64,000 nucleotides of DNA from Cytospora piceicola (lineage: Eukaryota > Ascomycota > Sordariomycetes > Diaporthales > Cytosporaceae), in contig JALQBC010000008.1 in the NCBI GenBank assembly GCA_023375675.1, positions 248,001-312,000 of the forward strand. Reading direction: 5' to 3'. Positions 10,006 to 21,358 of this stretch are shown here, one piece after another. The notes beneath the pieces were generated by a model. The model was given only the letters and a program-made list of their open reading frames with translations. It ran no database searches and was not told the DNA's origin. Position numbers and translations under genes: made by a program. Each line of letters begins with the position of its first letter. Position 1 is the stretch's first letter.

Positions 10006-12223
10006 AGCTGCGATCTCCAGCCAAGCACTGCTGTTTGCTCATAGATTGAGAATGAAATTGAGGGAGAAGAGGTTGGGTAATGATTGGGTGAAACTGTTCT
10101 CCTGGGTACAGAAGGAGTCCGGCTTGAACAGGCAGGCTTTTTGTTCGCCAGTTTTGACTGGCAGGGATGTCTGAGTGTTTCTTATTATTTTCTTTCTTCA
10201 CTGTACATGGATAATGCGTAATATGATCGATGGAAAAAACTATTTGACGCCGTTATCCAAGGCAGCCACGATGCGTCACAATGCTTTTGTTTGACATTTT
10301 GGGTGGCTGCTTTGCCGGTAATCACCGCGAGGTGCGCATGTGCCCACGGTCCCAGAAACGAGGTATGGCATACCTTCAAGGTCCAGAAGGTACCTTGATG
10401 GATGTAGGTACTCATGTCGAAGGTTTGGATGTCATCATAGGCATCGATATTTCGTTTGCACTGTGGCTTTGTTCTCGCTGGACGGAGTGCCACCGTCGTT
10501 TGGAACGTTGAGGTGCGTGTCTAACTGCGCTCGCGATAGGTCATGATGGTGAAGGCTGATAGATATCTACGTTCTCAGCGCGAGACTGTTCTTTTCCACA
10601 ATGAGTTCTACAGTATTCGAGTGTGTCCTCTAGGCAGCATCATGATGTGGTGTGGTCATCACAACCAAAAGAAGCCTGCATTTCTTCAGGTGGCATCAAG
10701 CGACTCGTAGCCACATGCAAACCGTGTCGAGAACCTGTACCTCGATAGCATCCTCGTCGGTCGTTACATTATAGTTAACAGCTCTTTCCCCATCTCGGTC
10801 ACAAGTGATCCGAAGATAATGAAAGACCGGACGGAGAAAGCCTTACCTCCATTCGAGGTTAAACTGGAGAGTTTCAAAGAGTCCTCATCCTTTGGCCAAC
10901 TAGGTCTGGTCATGTTTTGGGTCTCAACTAGCAAAGACGCAGTCTCAGGCGGAACCTTCACTGAATTCGTAAAGCCCATGTACCAGAATGAAGAGGAAGG
11001 AGAGAGGTTTTGCAGCTGTGCTGCTGGGAAGGGAGGTCGATATTATGAGCCTCTCGAGCATGGCGCCTGAGCCAGAGACCTACGCAAATCGCCACTTTCC
11101 TAGATCAGATTAGAAGGAGGCGGCTTGTACACCTGGGCATACTACATATATTATATAGATTTATGTCTGTACACAGCTGTCTGGACGGGTGTATGCTTTC
11201 AATTTATCTTCACTTGAAATTGAATATGACCAGATATATCAAGTAATCAACCTTACTTTTACATTCTACTGCAAGTAGACCTCGCAAGTCTATAACCCAC
11301 CTCGACTTAGACTTCAGTAGGTGATTGAGGCCTGTACTTAATTACCTCTTAGGTAGATAGCACCTCACACCTCCTGCTGCCTCGGCCTCACCTGGGCAGT
11401 AGAGACCTCGGGACATAGCAGTGCAGTAATCAATTCGTTGCGGCCCCACCCAACTGGACTCGGGCTTTATATTTGAGAGATTGAAGGACTCAAAATTGAT
11501 GAAATCGTCATACATGATGCCGACATCTTCAATGTTCAAGGTGTTGGACGGTATGAGTGACAGTGACTTCCGCTGCCCTGGAGTCTGCTGACGGAATCAG
11601 GTTTGCCATAAATCTTGGCTTCGAGCGCGGAATACGGGATTTCTTATGGTCAAATCCTGTTTGTTCCTGCCTTATCATCCAGTTTCCTAGGTCTTAATTG
11701 TTTAATACAAGCAGATTATCTACTTATCTTACCCCATGTGCAGGCACAGGCTGTAGCGGGAGACATTTGTGTAAGTTGATTGGTGAAACGGGCGCCCGGG
11801 CTAGTCGTGAAGCTTTGTTTGCCATATGCCACTGATATGACAATGCTCACTACCCTGATTGGAACTTTTCTGCTCAGCTAGGCTTTGATAACTTTAATAT
11901 TGCTTCCTGAATTGGAAGTCTTAATGGGCACCTGCCCAGTTGGCTCTTTGATACTGATCTGGTCACAAATCTGGTTGCTCCTGAGCCCACCAGCCTAACA
12001 CGCAGTCTGAAGTGTAACTTTTCCAGTCTGACCCGTAGGCCTCTCTTTCTTCTCTCCCTGTTTTTCAAACGGAAGGGTCACACTTTGCTACCTGGTCCTG
12101 AGGCTTCGAATTCAGGTGGCACAAACCAGTCTGACCGTATCCCAACGGCCACTTTGCAGTCAATTGCCTTCTCATCGTCAGCCTTCTCGAGCTATTACGA
12201 CAGGAAGCTCCGTCAAATACATC
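10006..12223. other. Intergenic region, no supported gene
   Basis: This spacer lies between the NRPS stop and the BTB gene. An 83-codon frame at 10819-11070 (+) is mirrored by a 71-codon frame on the other strand and resembles nothing I recognise. Bases 11130-11330 are distinctly AT-rich (runs such as ATATATTATATAG), which could be a weakly RIP-mutated relic or simply a 3' spacer. The last ~200 bases before 12224 should hold the BTB promoter and leader. Confidence 0.6.
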
Positions 12224-12997
12224 ATGGCTGACACTGGTCCCCCAACCTCCAAGGAGTACGTACAACAGGTCGAGATCCAACAAGCTAAGTACCTCGATTC
12301 GCTGACTTTGACAGGCTTTGGGGTGATGAAAAGTTCGCTGATGCCACCGTCATCATGGGATCCAAGGTCTGGCGCATTCATCGTTGGGTCGTTTGCCAGC
12401 AGTCCGAATTCTTTATGAAGGCCTTTGAGGGCGAGTTCAAGGTAGTTGCAATCGGTACATCTCTCTCCGCCAGAAAAGTTCACTGACACGACCGCGCACT
12501 CCCAGGAGTCCAAGACCAAGAGCATTGACCTCAGCGACCGCGACTTGGCGCAAGAGGCCGTCCACATGATGCTCAGGTTCCTTTACACTCACCAGCTCGA
12601 CAGCCGCCAGAAGTCCGACCCCCTGAGTACGGCCATCGTCGCCGACCACTTCAAGGTCAAGATTCTCCACGCCAAGGCGCTCCAGGAGCTCAGGGGCGGC
12701 CTCCGCAACCTCATCGTCGGGGGCAGCTTCGTCAACTTCAAGAAGTGGGCCCTCCGGATCCTCGACGAGCACGCCGACACGGAGATCGAGCGGGCCCTCG
12801 TCGACGGCACGGCGTCGAACTTCCAGACGCTCGTCCACAACCGCGTCATCCCCTCTACCTGGAACGACATCGTGCAGAAGCACCCGGCCTTTGCCAACAA
12901 GGTCCTGCTGGCCATGTTCCCCAAGCCTGAGGGTGCGGGTATGGGTGGTATCAAGCGGTCTGCCGGTACGGCCTTTGACGATGCCTACGCTATTTAG
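12224..12997 (+). CDS. BTB/POZ domain protein, three exons
   Basis: Exons are 12224-12255, 12315-12441 and 12506-12997. The introns of 59 and 64 nt have GTACGT...ACAG and GTAGTT...CAG ends and contain CTGAC branch sites. The spliced product is 216 aa. The N-terminal BTB fold reads ELWGDEKFADATVIMG, then WRIHRWVVCQQSEFFMKAF, with the usual beta-alpha core in which a residue-level code buries the strand before the 'S.FF..A..G.F.E' helix. The IDLSD...AV..ML.FLYT segment is the A4/B3 part of the fold. No zinc finger, Kelch repeat or MATH domain is present. Such short BTB proteins in filamentous fungi usually act as dimerising or Cullin-3 adaptor modules, but the partner here is unknown. The start is the first ATG that gives an open frame into exon 2 and has a good context (ATCATGG). 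Confidence 0.85.
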
Positions 12998-13712
12998 GTC
13001 TAACCTTGTTGGGTTTGTCATTCGGTGGCCTACTAAAGGAGGAAGGAGATGACAGTGACTGCGGGGGAGGATGTGAAGGCCACCCTCTGTAACTGTCCCT
13101 TGCCACCTTTCTGGGTTTGCATTTCATTTTTCTATGGCTTTTCTTTGGGTGTCAAGATGGCTTGCGTTGGGTTTCTGCTTGGGTGGTTCTCTGCTCATAT
13201 TTCGGGTGCATATCAATGATTCCCAGCTACATACTTACTACTGCGAGGGAAGAAGTTCAACCGACAGAACGAGTTGCTAGATGCATGAGAATGCCTGATT
13301 TTCACAAAGGCATTGAAGCCACGAAATATCCTCGCTGAAAGATCGATGCGCCGTGTTGACTGCTGCTGATGAAACACTCTTTGACGTGTTGGTCATGTGG
13401 TTTCGCGCCTTCCCTCCGATGAACCTTACAATCATCGACGACTGGTAACTGTTCCTTCCTCCAGTCTCGTCGTGTAGATGACAGGGCTGCCTGGCACACA
13501 AAAATATCACCCGAGCTCTTTGTCCTTCATTCTGTATATTCCGTGGTTCAACATCGTCGCAACCTCTTCACGAGCCACCACTCTTCACCTGAATCAACCA
13601 TTACCTACTGCAGTTCAGAGAAACATCAACAACCCATCTCAAAAGACACACACCCCTTACTGCGGTTGAACGACATCGTATCTCGTATTCGATCTCCATC
13701 TCCATTAGCAAC
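12998..13712. other. Intergenic region between BTB gene and MSH4
   Basis: Both genes are on the plus strand, so this spacer should contain the BTB 3' end and the MSH4 promoter and leader. The part nearest MSH4 (about 13530-13712) is C/A-rich and pyrimidine-rich, as fungal leaders often are. I see no gene or structured element. Confidence 0.6.
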
Positions 13713-16587
13713 ATGGCACCGCCCATCACAGGCCCTCGTGCACCCTCTATAATCCGTCCACCAACTTCGTCCAGCTACGCATCGAGTTCATTTTCCTACC
13801 CAGGTGGACCAGGACGGACCAACTCTAGATCTCCGTCCATCAGATCAGCCCAGCATCCACCTCCTCTGCCGCCCACGCCCGCCACGCCAGCCTATAGCAC
13901 TGGAACAACGAGTGTAAGCGGGCGTCGCTCCCGAGCTGCATCTTCCATAGGCGCGAGCGAGGGAAACCAGATCATATGTGCAGTCAGCGAGGCCCGTGGC
14001 GTGGTTCCATCCGTCGGTGTCGCTTTGATCAACATCTCGACCGGCGAGGCTGTTCTTAGTCAAATTTGTGACAACCAGTCCTACGTCAAGACCACCCACA
14101 AACTGGCCGTCTTCGAACCCAGCCGTATTCTTATCGTCGCAACTGCTTGCCCTCCCAACCCCAAGAGCAGTCTTTGTGCTACTATCGAAGAAGAGTTGCC
14201 AGGCGTTCCCATCGTCCCCCTGAACCGATCGTATTGGTCTGAGACAGCTGGCCTCGACTTCATCCAGGATCTTGCATTCAAGGAAGATGTCGAGGCAACC
14301 AAAGTCGCTATTCAGGGGAACTATTATGCCACCTCCTCATTCTCCGCGGTCAGTTTCATTGGCAATCTGCCTATCTGGTAGTGTTGTGCTCTGACGTGTG
14401 AACAGGCTCTGAAATATCTCGAGGTGGAGTTCTCCGTCCGAATAGCCAGCCACTCACTCCGAATCAAGTACCAGCCATCAGAAGAATCCATGATGATCAG
14501 CCTACCCACAATCGAGGCATTGGAACTTATTCGCAATCTCCAAGACCCATCTTCGAAAGCTTGTCTATTTGGACTGCTAAAGCAGACTACTACTCCAATG
14601 GGTGCGAGAATGCTACGTACCAACATTCTCCAGCCGTCAACCCAGGCTGACGGCGTCTTAAACCCACGTTATGATGCGCTTGAAGAACTGTGCACCAGGG
14701 AGGATATGTTCTTCTCTGTCCGAAATGCCCTGAAACAATTTGGCGACATCGAAAAACTCCTTAGCAAGCTGATCTTACTTCCAACTGATCCTTCGCTAGA
14801 GGCAACTGAGCAGGCAATCAACAATGTGCTGATGATCAAGAACTTTGTGGTTGCTATACCGGCTTTATTTGAATCGCTGGCGTCTGCCCGTTCCGCACTG
14901 CTTGTGAAGATCCGAGATCATTGCCGGACTGACATCACGAACCCCATCCTCGAACGCATCGCCCAAGTCATCAACGAAGACGTTGGCTACGTTAGCAAGC
15001 CTCTGGACCTCCGTAATCAAAGAGGTGTGTTTATTATCTAATGGAGTTCTTATCCACTCAAGACGGGGGTCAATCACTTACTAGCATCTAGTGTACGCGG
15101 TCAAGGCCGGTGTCCAAGGGCTGCTGGATGTTGCTCGGACTACCTATAAAGAAGCGACGGATGACTTACATAAACATGTGGAAGAGGTCAACGCCGAGTT
15201 GGGACTGGCAGCTGACCTCAGGTTCGAGAACAGACGCCAGTACTGGCTACGTTACCGATGTGCTGACTTTGAGAACGGCCTGATACCCCGTGCTCTTATC
15301 AACTGCATCCGAAAGAAGGAATTCCTCGAATGCCAGACGCTACAGATGATAAAGCTCAATCAACGAATGACCGACTCAGTTGACGAAGTCACCATGCAAA
15401 GTGACAAAGTAGTTCGTCAGCTACTGGACTCAATCAGGGCTGATATTCCTGACCTGTTTCGAATCTGCGAGAGCATAGCTCTCCTGGATATGTTGGCATC
15501 GTTTGGGCAAACAGTTACAATGCGTGACTACGTAAGGCCGATACTAAAGGGGGCTCTCGCCTTGAAGGGGGCTCGGCACCCTATCCTCGACGCATCTTTC
15601 GAGGGCAAGTTCGTTCCCAACGACTACTATGCTAGCGAGCAACACTCTTTCCAGATTATTACTGGCTGCAACATGAGCGGGAAGAGCACCTACGTACGTA
15701 CTGTGGCGCTGCTGCAAGTGATGGCACAGATCGGTTGCTTCGTCCCAGCTCAGTTCGCATCCTTCACTGTTATCCACAACCTATTCTCTCGAACATCTAC
15801 CGACGACAGTGTCGAGGCCAACATGTCCACCTTCTCGGTCGAGATGCGGGACACCGCGTTTATCCTCCGCAATATCAACGAAAAGAGCCTCGCAATCATT
15901 GACGAACTGGGAAGAGGCACCAGCACGCGTGACGGCCTAGCAATCGCCATCGCCATAGCTGAGGCTTTGATACAGAGCAATGCCATAGTCTTCTTCACGA
16001 CGCATTTTAGTGAGCTCGCACACGTTCTTCAAGACCGGCCAAGCGTTCTCAACCTCCACCTTACCACGGAGACGTCTGTTGCCGAGGACAACATCCCCAA
16101 GATGACGATGCTTTACAAGGTCGACTCCGGACCAGTGCAGGATGAGAACTACGGCATCAAGCTCGCCAGGGCGGTGGGGTTCCCGGCGGGCTTCCTCGAC
16201 GTCGCCGAGAACGTCTCCAATGTCCTGCGGCGACAGGCCCAGATGAAGGAACAGAGCTTGGAGTCGCTCAAGCTGGCGCGGAGGAGAAACCTCGTCCTGG
16301 AGCTGCAGGAGGCACTACAGCAGGCGTATAACAGCGACTTGGACGAGGAGGCGTTGCGCTGTCACTTGCGAGAACTGCAGAGGGGGTTTATTGATAATAT
16401 GGCGGGGCTGCAGCCCGGTGCTATCGAGGACGAGGGCGATGTCGAGCCGCAATCCGAGATCGAGGCTGTGTCATCGTCACCGATGTTTCAGGGGGGTGCT
16501 GCTATAGGAGCAGAGGCCTCAAGTGCTATTGTGATTCCTGACGATGTCTCGAGTGAGCTTGGTGACGATGTTGATCTGGACGACTGA
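13713..16587 (+). CDS. msh4: Meiosis-specific MutS homologue MSH4
   Basis: Exons are 13713-14348, 14406-15024 and 15092-16587, giving 916 aa. Introns of 57 and 67 nt start GTCAGT and GTGTGT, and the phases join cleanly (SA|ALKYLEVEF and NQR-V-YAVKAG). The first ~90 residues are Pro/Ser/Arg-rich and probably disordered. MutS connector, lever and clamp domains follow (SLPTIEALELIRN, then SKACLFGLLKQTTTPMGARM). The ATPase has Walker A TGCNMSGKST at about 609-618, Walker B IIDELGRGTST with D689/E690, and the TTHFSEL switch. The mismatch-recognition Phe-x-Glu domain I of MSH2/3/6 is absent, as expected for MSH4. With MSH5 it forms the MutS-gamma clamp that stabilises Holliday junction intermediates and promotes crossovers in meiotic nuclei. 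The C-terminus ends in an acidic tail (DDVDLDD). It is convergent with the CSC1-type gene. Confidence 0.95.
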
Positions 16588-17007
16588 ACGTAGAAGATCT
16601 TCTGCTAGAGAGAATCTTATGCATGTACCGCGTAGATTGCTTCGAAGGGCACATGTAATTTCGATGGGGACAGGTGGCTGTGAGAGGAAAGCTACATGGC
16701 TTGACTTGTAGGGGTATTGCTTTATCTATCAGCGACACCAACGGACAGGGGTGGGGGGATACTATGGACCTTTTGCGGTCATCTATAGCTGAGAATACAT
16801 GTAAATCTAACGCCATGCGGTTGTCGCTCCCAGTGCTAATGCCTTATGCAGAATGGAACATCTAAGGATATGTATATATACCCGCCGCAGCTTTCACCCC
16901 TCCATCTCACCCACTCATCCCCACACCAAGGAAACGTTCCATCGAATCGTCGCCATAGCCAATTGCTATTATATCGTATATCCTTCATCTCATCTCGTCT
17001 CGTCTCA
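16588..17007. other. Convergent 3' region (MSH4 / CSC1-type channel)
   Basis: The stops of two convergent genes flank this 420-nt spacer, which should hold both 3' UTRs and polyadenylation sites. A short TCTCG/TCTCA tandem lies at about 16986-17008. No gene is seen. Confidence 0.6.
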
Positions 17008-19890
17008 TCACCCATTCCTCCAAATGTGCGTATCCCCCAAGCTAAACGAGCTAGAGTTACTACCCCCATTGCTCTCCTCCCCACCCCCGACCGGACCCGG
17101 CTTCAGCCCAGCGCTGTCGTCCGCCCCCGTGATCGGCGGGCCCCCGTTCCCACCACCACCACCACCGACGATGCCGTCCCGCCCCTGCTCGTACCTGTAG
17201 AACGCCTCCCCGCCGTTGGTCCCGGCCGACGAGCCCCGCGCCAGCAGCGGCGGCGGGTCGTGGTAGACCCACGGCTGCTCGAGCGGCACCACCAGGCTGG
17301 GGTTGACGAACTTGAGCCCCTTCTCCTTGTCCTCGTCGACGGTGCTCTTGCGCCGCCTCAGGAGCTCCTGCGGCGGGTGCCGCCCCGGCCCGCCGAAGAA
17401 CTCGTCGTGCACGACGCTCGTCCCGTCGGGCGTGCCGGGGCCCTCGCTCCCGCTGCCGCTGGCGCTCCCGCTCGGAGGGGTGCCCGCCACGTCAGCGGCG
17501 GAGCGCCGCCTGCGGATGGAGCGCAGGGCGATGTGGTTGGTCAGGGGCTCGAACTGGCGCCTCCAGTAGTACGAGTACCACACGGTCCCCATGAGCAGGG
17601 GGATGACGAGGCCCGAGGCGAAGAAGGCGAGCTGCAGGACGAGGTAGCCGGCCATGGTGACCTGGAAGACGACGAGGCCGAGGACCATGCGGTAGCAGAT
17701 GATGCGCCACGCGCCGCCGGTAGCGTGCTGCGGCTGGTCCATGGCGTAGAGGAGCTGGTACTTGTAGGTGAAGTACCCCAGCGTGAAGTAGACGACGCCC
17801 ACGGCCAGGACGATGTACCCCCTGGGAAGGACGCTGTACACCAGGCACAGGATGAAGACCAGCAGCGCAGTGGGGAGGTAGAAGCCGTAGCTGAAGGTGG
17901 GCGGAATGGTGAGGGTCGTAAAGTCGCGGGGCGTCTTTGCGCCGAGACGGTTGAGCGGGTAGAGCCATATTGCGCCGAACTCGAGCAGGCGGAAGGGGAA
18001 CAGGCCCAGGCCCTGCAGCATGATGAAGTTGAGGTAGAAGACGTTGAGGTTCTGGATCTGCTGGGCGAGTTGCTGCGCGATGTATGTCGTGTCCTTGAAT
18101 GAGTGCCTGAGAACAGTCCAGACCTTGGAGGCCGTCCCGAACACGGTGAATACCAGGAAAATGTTGAAGAAGGTGAAGAAGAAGTTCTTTGACACGACCG
18201 ACAGCTCAACCTCGCCTTGGGAGAGCATTCCTTGGTTGTTGGATAGGTAGTCGTAGAAGAAGGGCACGGCCACGTTGAGGAGCGATACCACGGCGGTGGG
18301 TAAGCCCGTTTGCACGAGAGCCTTGATAACCTCGTGGTCATCAAGGAAGGAAGCCAGATCCGGGAAGACCTTGCCAATGGTGCAGAGGGAAAGCAGACCG
18401 GCAATGGTGGCCACAGGAATAAGCCAGACCACGGTTAGGATGGTGATGAATATTGTTATAGTCCACGCCTTAATCCTCCGGCTGTTTCTAGAAGCATATG
18501 TGTTGCGCCACACGACATCAGATGGGGCGGGAGCTTGTTTGGTGAGGAGCTGCCCTGGTCGTGGGTCGATCAGGGCTTGTGTGGCCATCTGGCAGGCTGC
18601 GATCGAGTCCATGGTCACAAAGGCTTGGTCAACCGTCGGATACTCCTTCTTCCTCGCGAAGAAGATTTGCTCATCGATTCGCCCCAGCTTCTCCTCGTAG
18701 TAGTCGATTGCGTCAGTCGTCCTGTATCGTAACCGAAGGGGGCCATACCAGATGCGGGCCAACGGCCTCGGCCGTTCGATCCATTGTTGATGTGCCGATT
18801 CTCCGTCCGCGCTCAAAAGGCTTGTCTCCTCGTCGGGGTCATCGTCGACGATAGCCTCCTCGTCTCTCAAGGAGATGGGTTGCCGACGTGGACGGTCAAT
18901 GGATGTTGTAGGTTTCTGTGCCAAATACACACTCCATGTCTCCTCCAACTTCCGCAGGATGCCGGCCCTTTGCGCTACCAGATCATCGAGTTCCTTCCAG
19001 TTCCGACACAGTGTCACGCTCGTGACGTTGCCGATCTCCAGCTTCTCGACAAGCTCCTTAATCTTGCGCTCGTCGCGGAGCTCCATGGGCATGCCTGAGA
19101 GCTTAAAGGTTCTGTCCGTGATGGTGCTCTGGGTTCCGAGGTAATCCTGTCGTATCTTGATGACTTTAAAAGTCTCCTTGTTCACAAGGTGGATCGTAAG
19201 AAGCGTAAAGAAATACGTGAAGACGAGGTATGCCCATAGGTAGCCCATATTATGGTTCCAGCTGTTGTCATCGTCCGGGTCGTGGGGCTGCTTTGTGACA
19301 GAGCCATCGGGGATGAATATTCGGTTGATGGGTTCAAGAACGGCGGCGGCAAAGAAGAAGAGGATGGAGAAGAGTTTGATGGATAATCTGAAAAATTGGA
19401 GGAACTGGTAGGAGTGGGTGGTTAGCTACATTGCGTCTCTTCTATTCTGTTTCAAAGGCTCAGAGGGTTCCGGGGTGTACATACCACGAATGCATCGAGA
19501 CCGGCCGAGGCCAAAACCTGCTCCTCACTTATCCTGTACAGCGCTGGCATCCATCCAAAGAAGCTGTCCGGCAGGACAGGGAGGCCTATACTTGGACCAA
19601 ACTTCCGCCGCCTGGCTGAGTACAGACTCTTCCATCGTGGGCGGAGTGTCTATAGGGAGCAGCAACAGCATCAGTCAGTTGAGGTTCTCGACAACGCCAC
19701 CTCCTCCGTACAAGAGACAGAGGCTTACACAAAACGCAAAGAAGGCCGTCAAGCCTAAAGACAGCGAGATAACAAGCTGGACGTAGGTATCCTTCTCGCC
19801 AGGTTGGACAAATTCGTTTCCACTCCCATCGCAGCGGTCTTTCGTTCTATTCCTACCATCGAGGAACGAAGAGGGGTGATAATAGTCCAT
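17008..19890 (-). CDS. CSC1/OSCA-type (DUF221) osmosensitive cation channel, three exons
   Basis: Minus-strand exons are 19890-19729, 19649-19485 and 19404-17008, giving 907 aa in phase 0 throughout. The introns are 79 and 80 nt (GTAAGC...TATAG and GTATGT...CCAG). Exon 1 carries TM1 (VQLVISLSLGLTAFFAF). Exon 2 carries the TLRPRWKSLYSAR loop followed by FFGWMPALYRISEEQ. Exon 3 opens with TM2-TM3 and then the large cytosolic PHM7-type domain (about residues 165-400), containing the DRTFKLSGMP and RNWKELDDLV segments and AFVTMDSIAACQMATQAL. A block of eight or so hydrophobic helices (RSN1_7TM) follows. The last ~150 residues are Gly/Ser/Pro-rich and cytosolic. Family members are mechanosensitive or hyperosmolality-gated calcium-permeable channels in the plasma or internal membranes. 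The dynamin gene lies in divergent orientation about 1.5 kb away. Confidence 0.92.
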
Positions 19891-21358
19891 GACTGGCCAC
19901 GGAGCAGCCGTTGGGCTTATAGGCCTCGGACTTGGACTCGGAGTCGGACTCGGTGGTTTATCGGCAGCAAGGATCTCTTGGCAGACCCCAAAGGTCTCTC
20001 GAATTGATAGAAGGGACTCGTCGGCGGCGGCAAGTCGAAGAATTCGTCGTCGTCGTCAACATTCTTCCCTTTCTTTCGTCCTTTCTCCCCCTCCTTTTTT
20101 TCGTTAAAGAGCCAGCAAGTCGACTAACACTAGTCAACAAACTGACACACAACGAACAACAACAGCCGACGACAACAACAACAACGTTCAAAAATTGTGG
20201 TCACGAAAGCTTCGGCGTGCAATCAATGGTCACGGGTACCGCATTGAGCTCCAGAGCGCCTGCATGATGCGGATCCGCGGATCCTACGCTATGACGTGGT
20301 AGGCGCTGAAAGGGTATTGGTCCCTGCAGCGGGTTCGCTAGTCTCAAACACTGGCTGACTGGCAGCTGGCATGTCTGGGGGCCACTTGTAATGGGGATCA
20401 CTATCACGAATGTATGTAAGTTACCCGCATATTATGTTAAGTCACAGGCCAACACAGCCACAGTAAACCCCCTCAAGCCAAGCTTCCCCCTCTCACAGCC
20501 ACCGCCGCGCAACAAGCACAGCCACGCAGCCACGTCTGGCCGTCTGGCTTGCTAAGGCCCCTTGCCTTTTCATCATTTCGGTCTGTCAGTCTGTCAATCA
20601 GTCTACTCACCATTATACCGGTACATTATGCTGTCTATGTAAACGTTGTGTGAACGTTGTACATCACTTGGACTGTACAGGAGCTGTCGAGCAACATGTG
20701 CTGCCAAGACCAAAACCATTATGGGTGTGCAATGTGCAACGCAAGCTGGCCTCGTCATCGTGGCCCTTTTTACGGTTCGACTTTGATGGCCGCCTGGCCG
20801 CTATTGCTGGCTTGTCCTAAGGTAATGCAGGTGAAGTTAGGATGGAAGCGGCATGGATACACGCAATAAATATGGAAATAAGAGGCACTGACTGATTGAC
20901 TGACTGACTGACTGGTTGGATCGGCCACGTGCCAGCAGCATCCTTCAATGAACGAGGCAGCCTGTCAGTCCTGTTTGCGACAACTCGGGCGCAGCTTGTT
21001 TTTGGTGGCGACTTGGCACTTACACATGCAAAGTACGTCAGTCAGTCCCTCAGTCACTCAGTCAGTCCGTCTCTCGAGTGAGCAACCGTTGTTGGTCTTT
21101 CTTTCCATGACTACCTATTTAGTAGTCGATTAATCTTCCACGGTAACTCCAGCTGATTGAGATATATTATACATACCAATCTCTTGCTTCATACCCATCT
21201 TCTGATCTTCTAATACCTCCCACCCGCTCCCCAAGTCTCTATCTCCTAACCTGACAGATCTCTGCCATACGTCATATTAGTCTCTGTCCTTGTGTCTGTC
21301 GCCAACTGTCAGCTCCCCCTTGGACGACACGACACGTACGACAGGATCAGTCGCCGAT
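19891..21358. other. Divergent promoter region with simple repeats
   Basis: This region separates the divergent CSC1-type and dynamin genes. It holds a perfect 14-bp palindrome GGATCCGCGGATCC (20271-20284), a (TGAC)n stretch around 20888-20914, and oppositely oriented (CAGT)n stretches around 21037-21070 that could pair with it. Around 20460-20510 are CCCCT/CCCCC elements resembling stress-response elements. No coding frame is convincing. Confidence 0.5.
20271..20284. repeat. Perfect 14-bp palindrome
   Basis: GGATCCGCGGATCC equals its own reverse complement. It sits between two divergent genes, near the likely leader of the CSC1-type gene. Confidence 0.9.

Noticed and set aside
11130..11330. 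RIP-mutated transposon relic
   Set aside because: The stretch is AT-rich but short, with no repeat ends and no coding remnant; it cannot be supported by eye.
12437..13021. 194-codon minus-strand frame over the BTB gene
   Set aside because: Shadow of the BTB exon 3; the plus-strand BTB motif and splice sites are strong.
16846..18102. 418-codon plus-strand frame rich in Arg, Ala, Glu and Val
   Set aside because: Antisense to the conserved membrane domain of the CSC1-type channel; composition is that of a complementary GC-rich shadow.
21290..21358. N-terminal extension of the dynamin frame
   Set aside because: The upstream start is TTG; the first ATG at 21359 precedes the conserved region.
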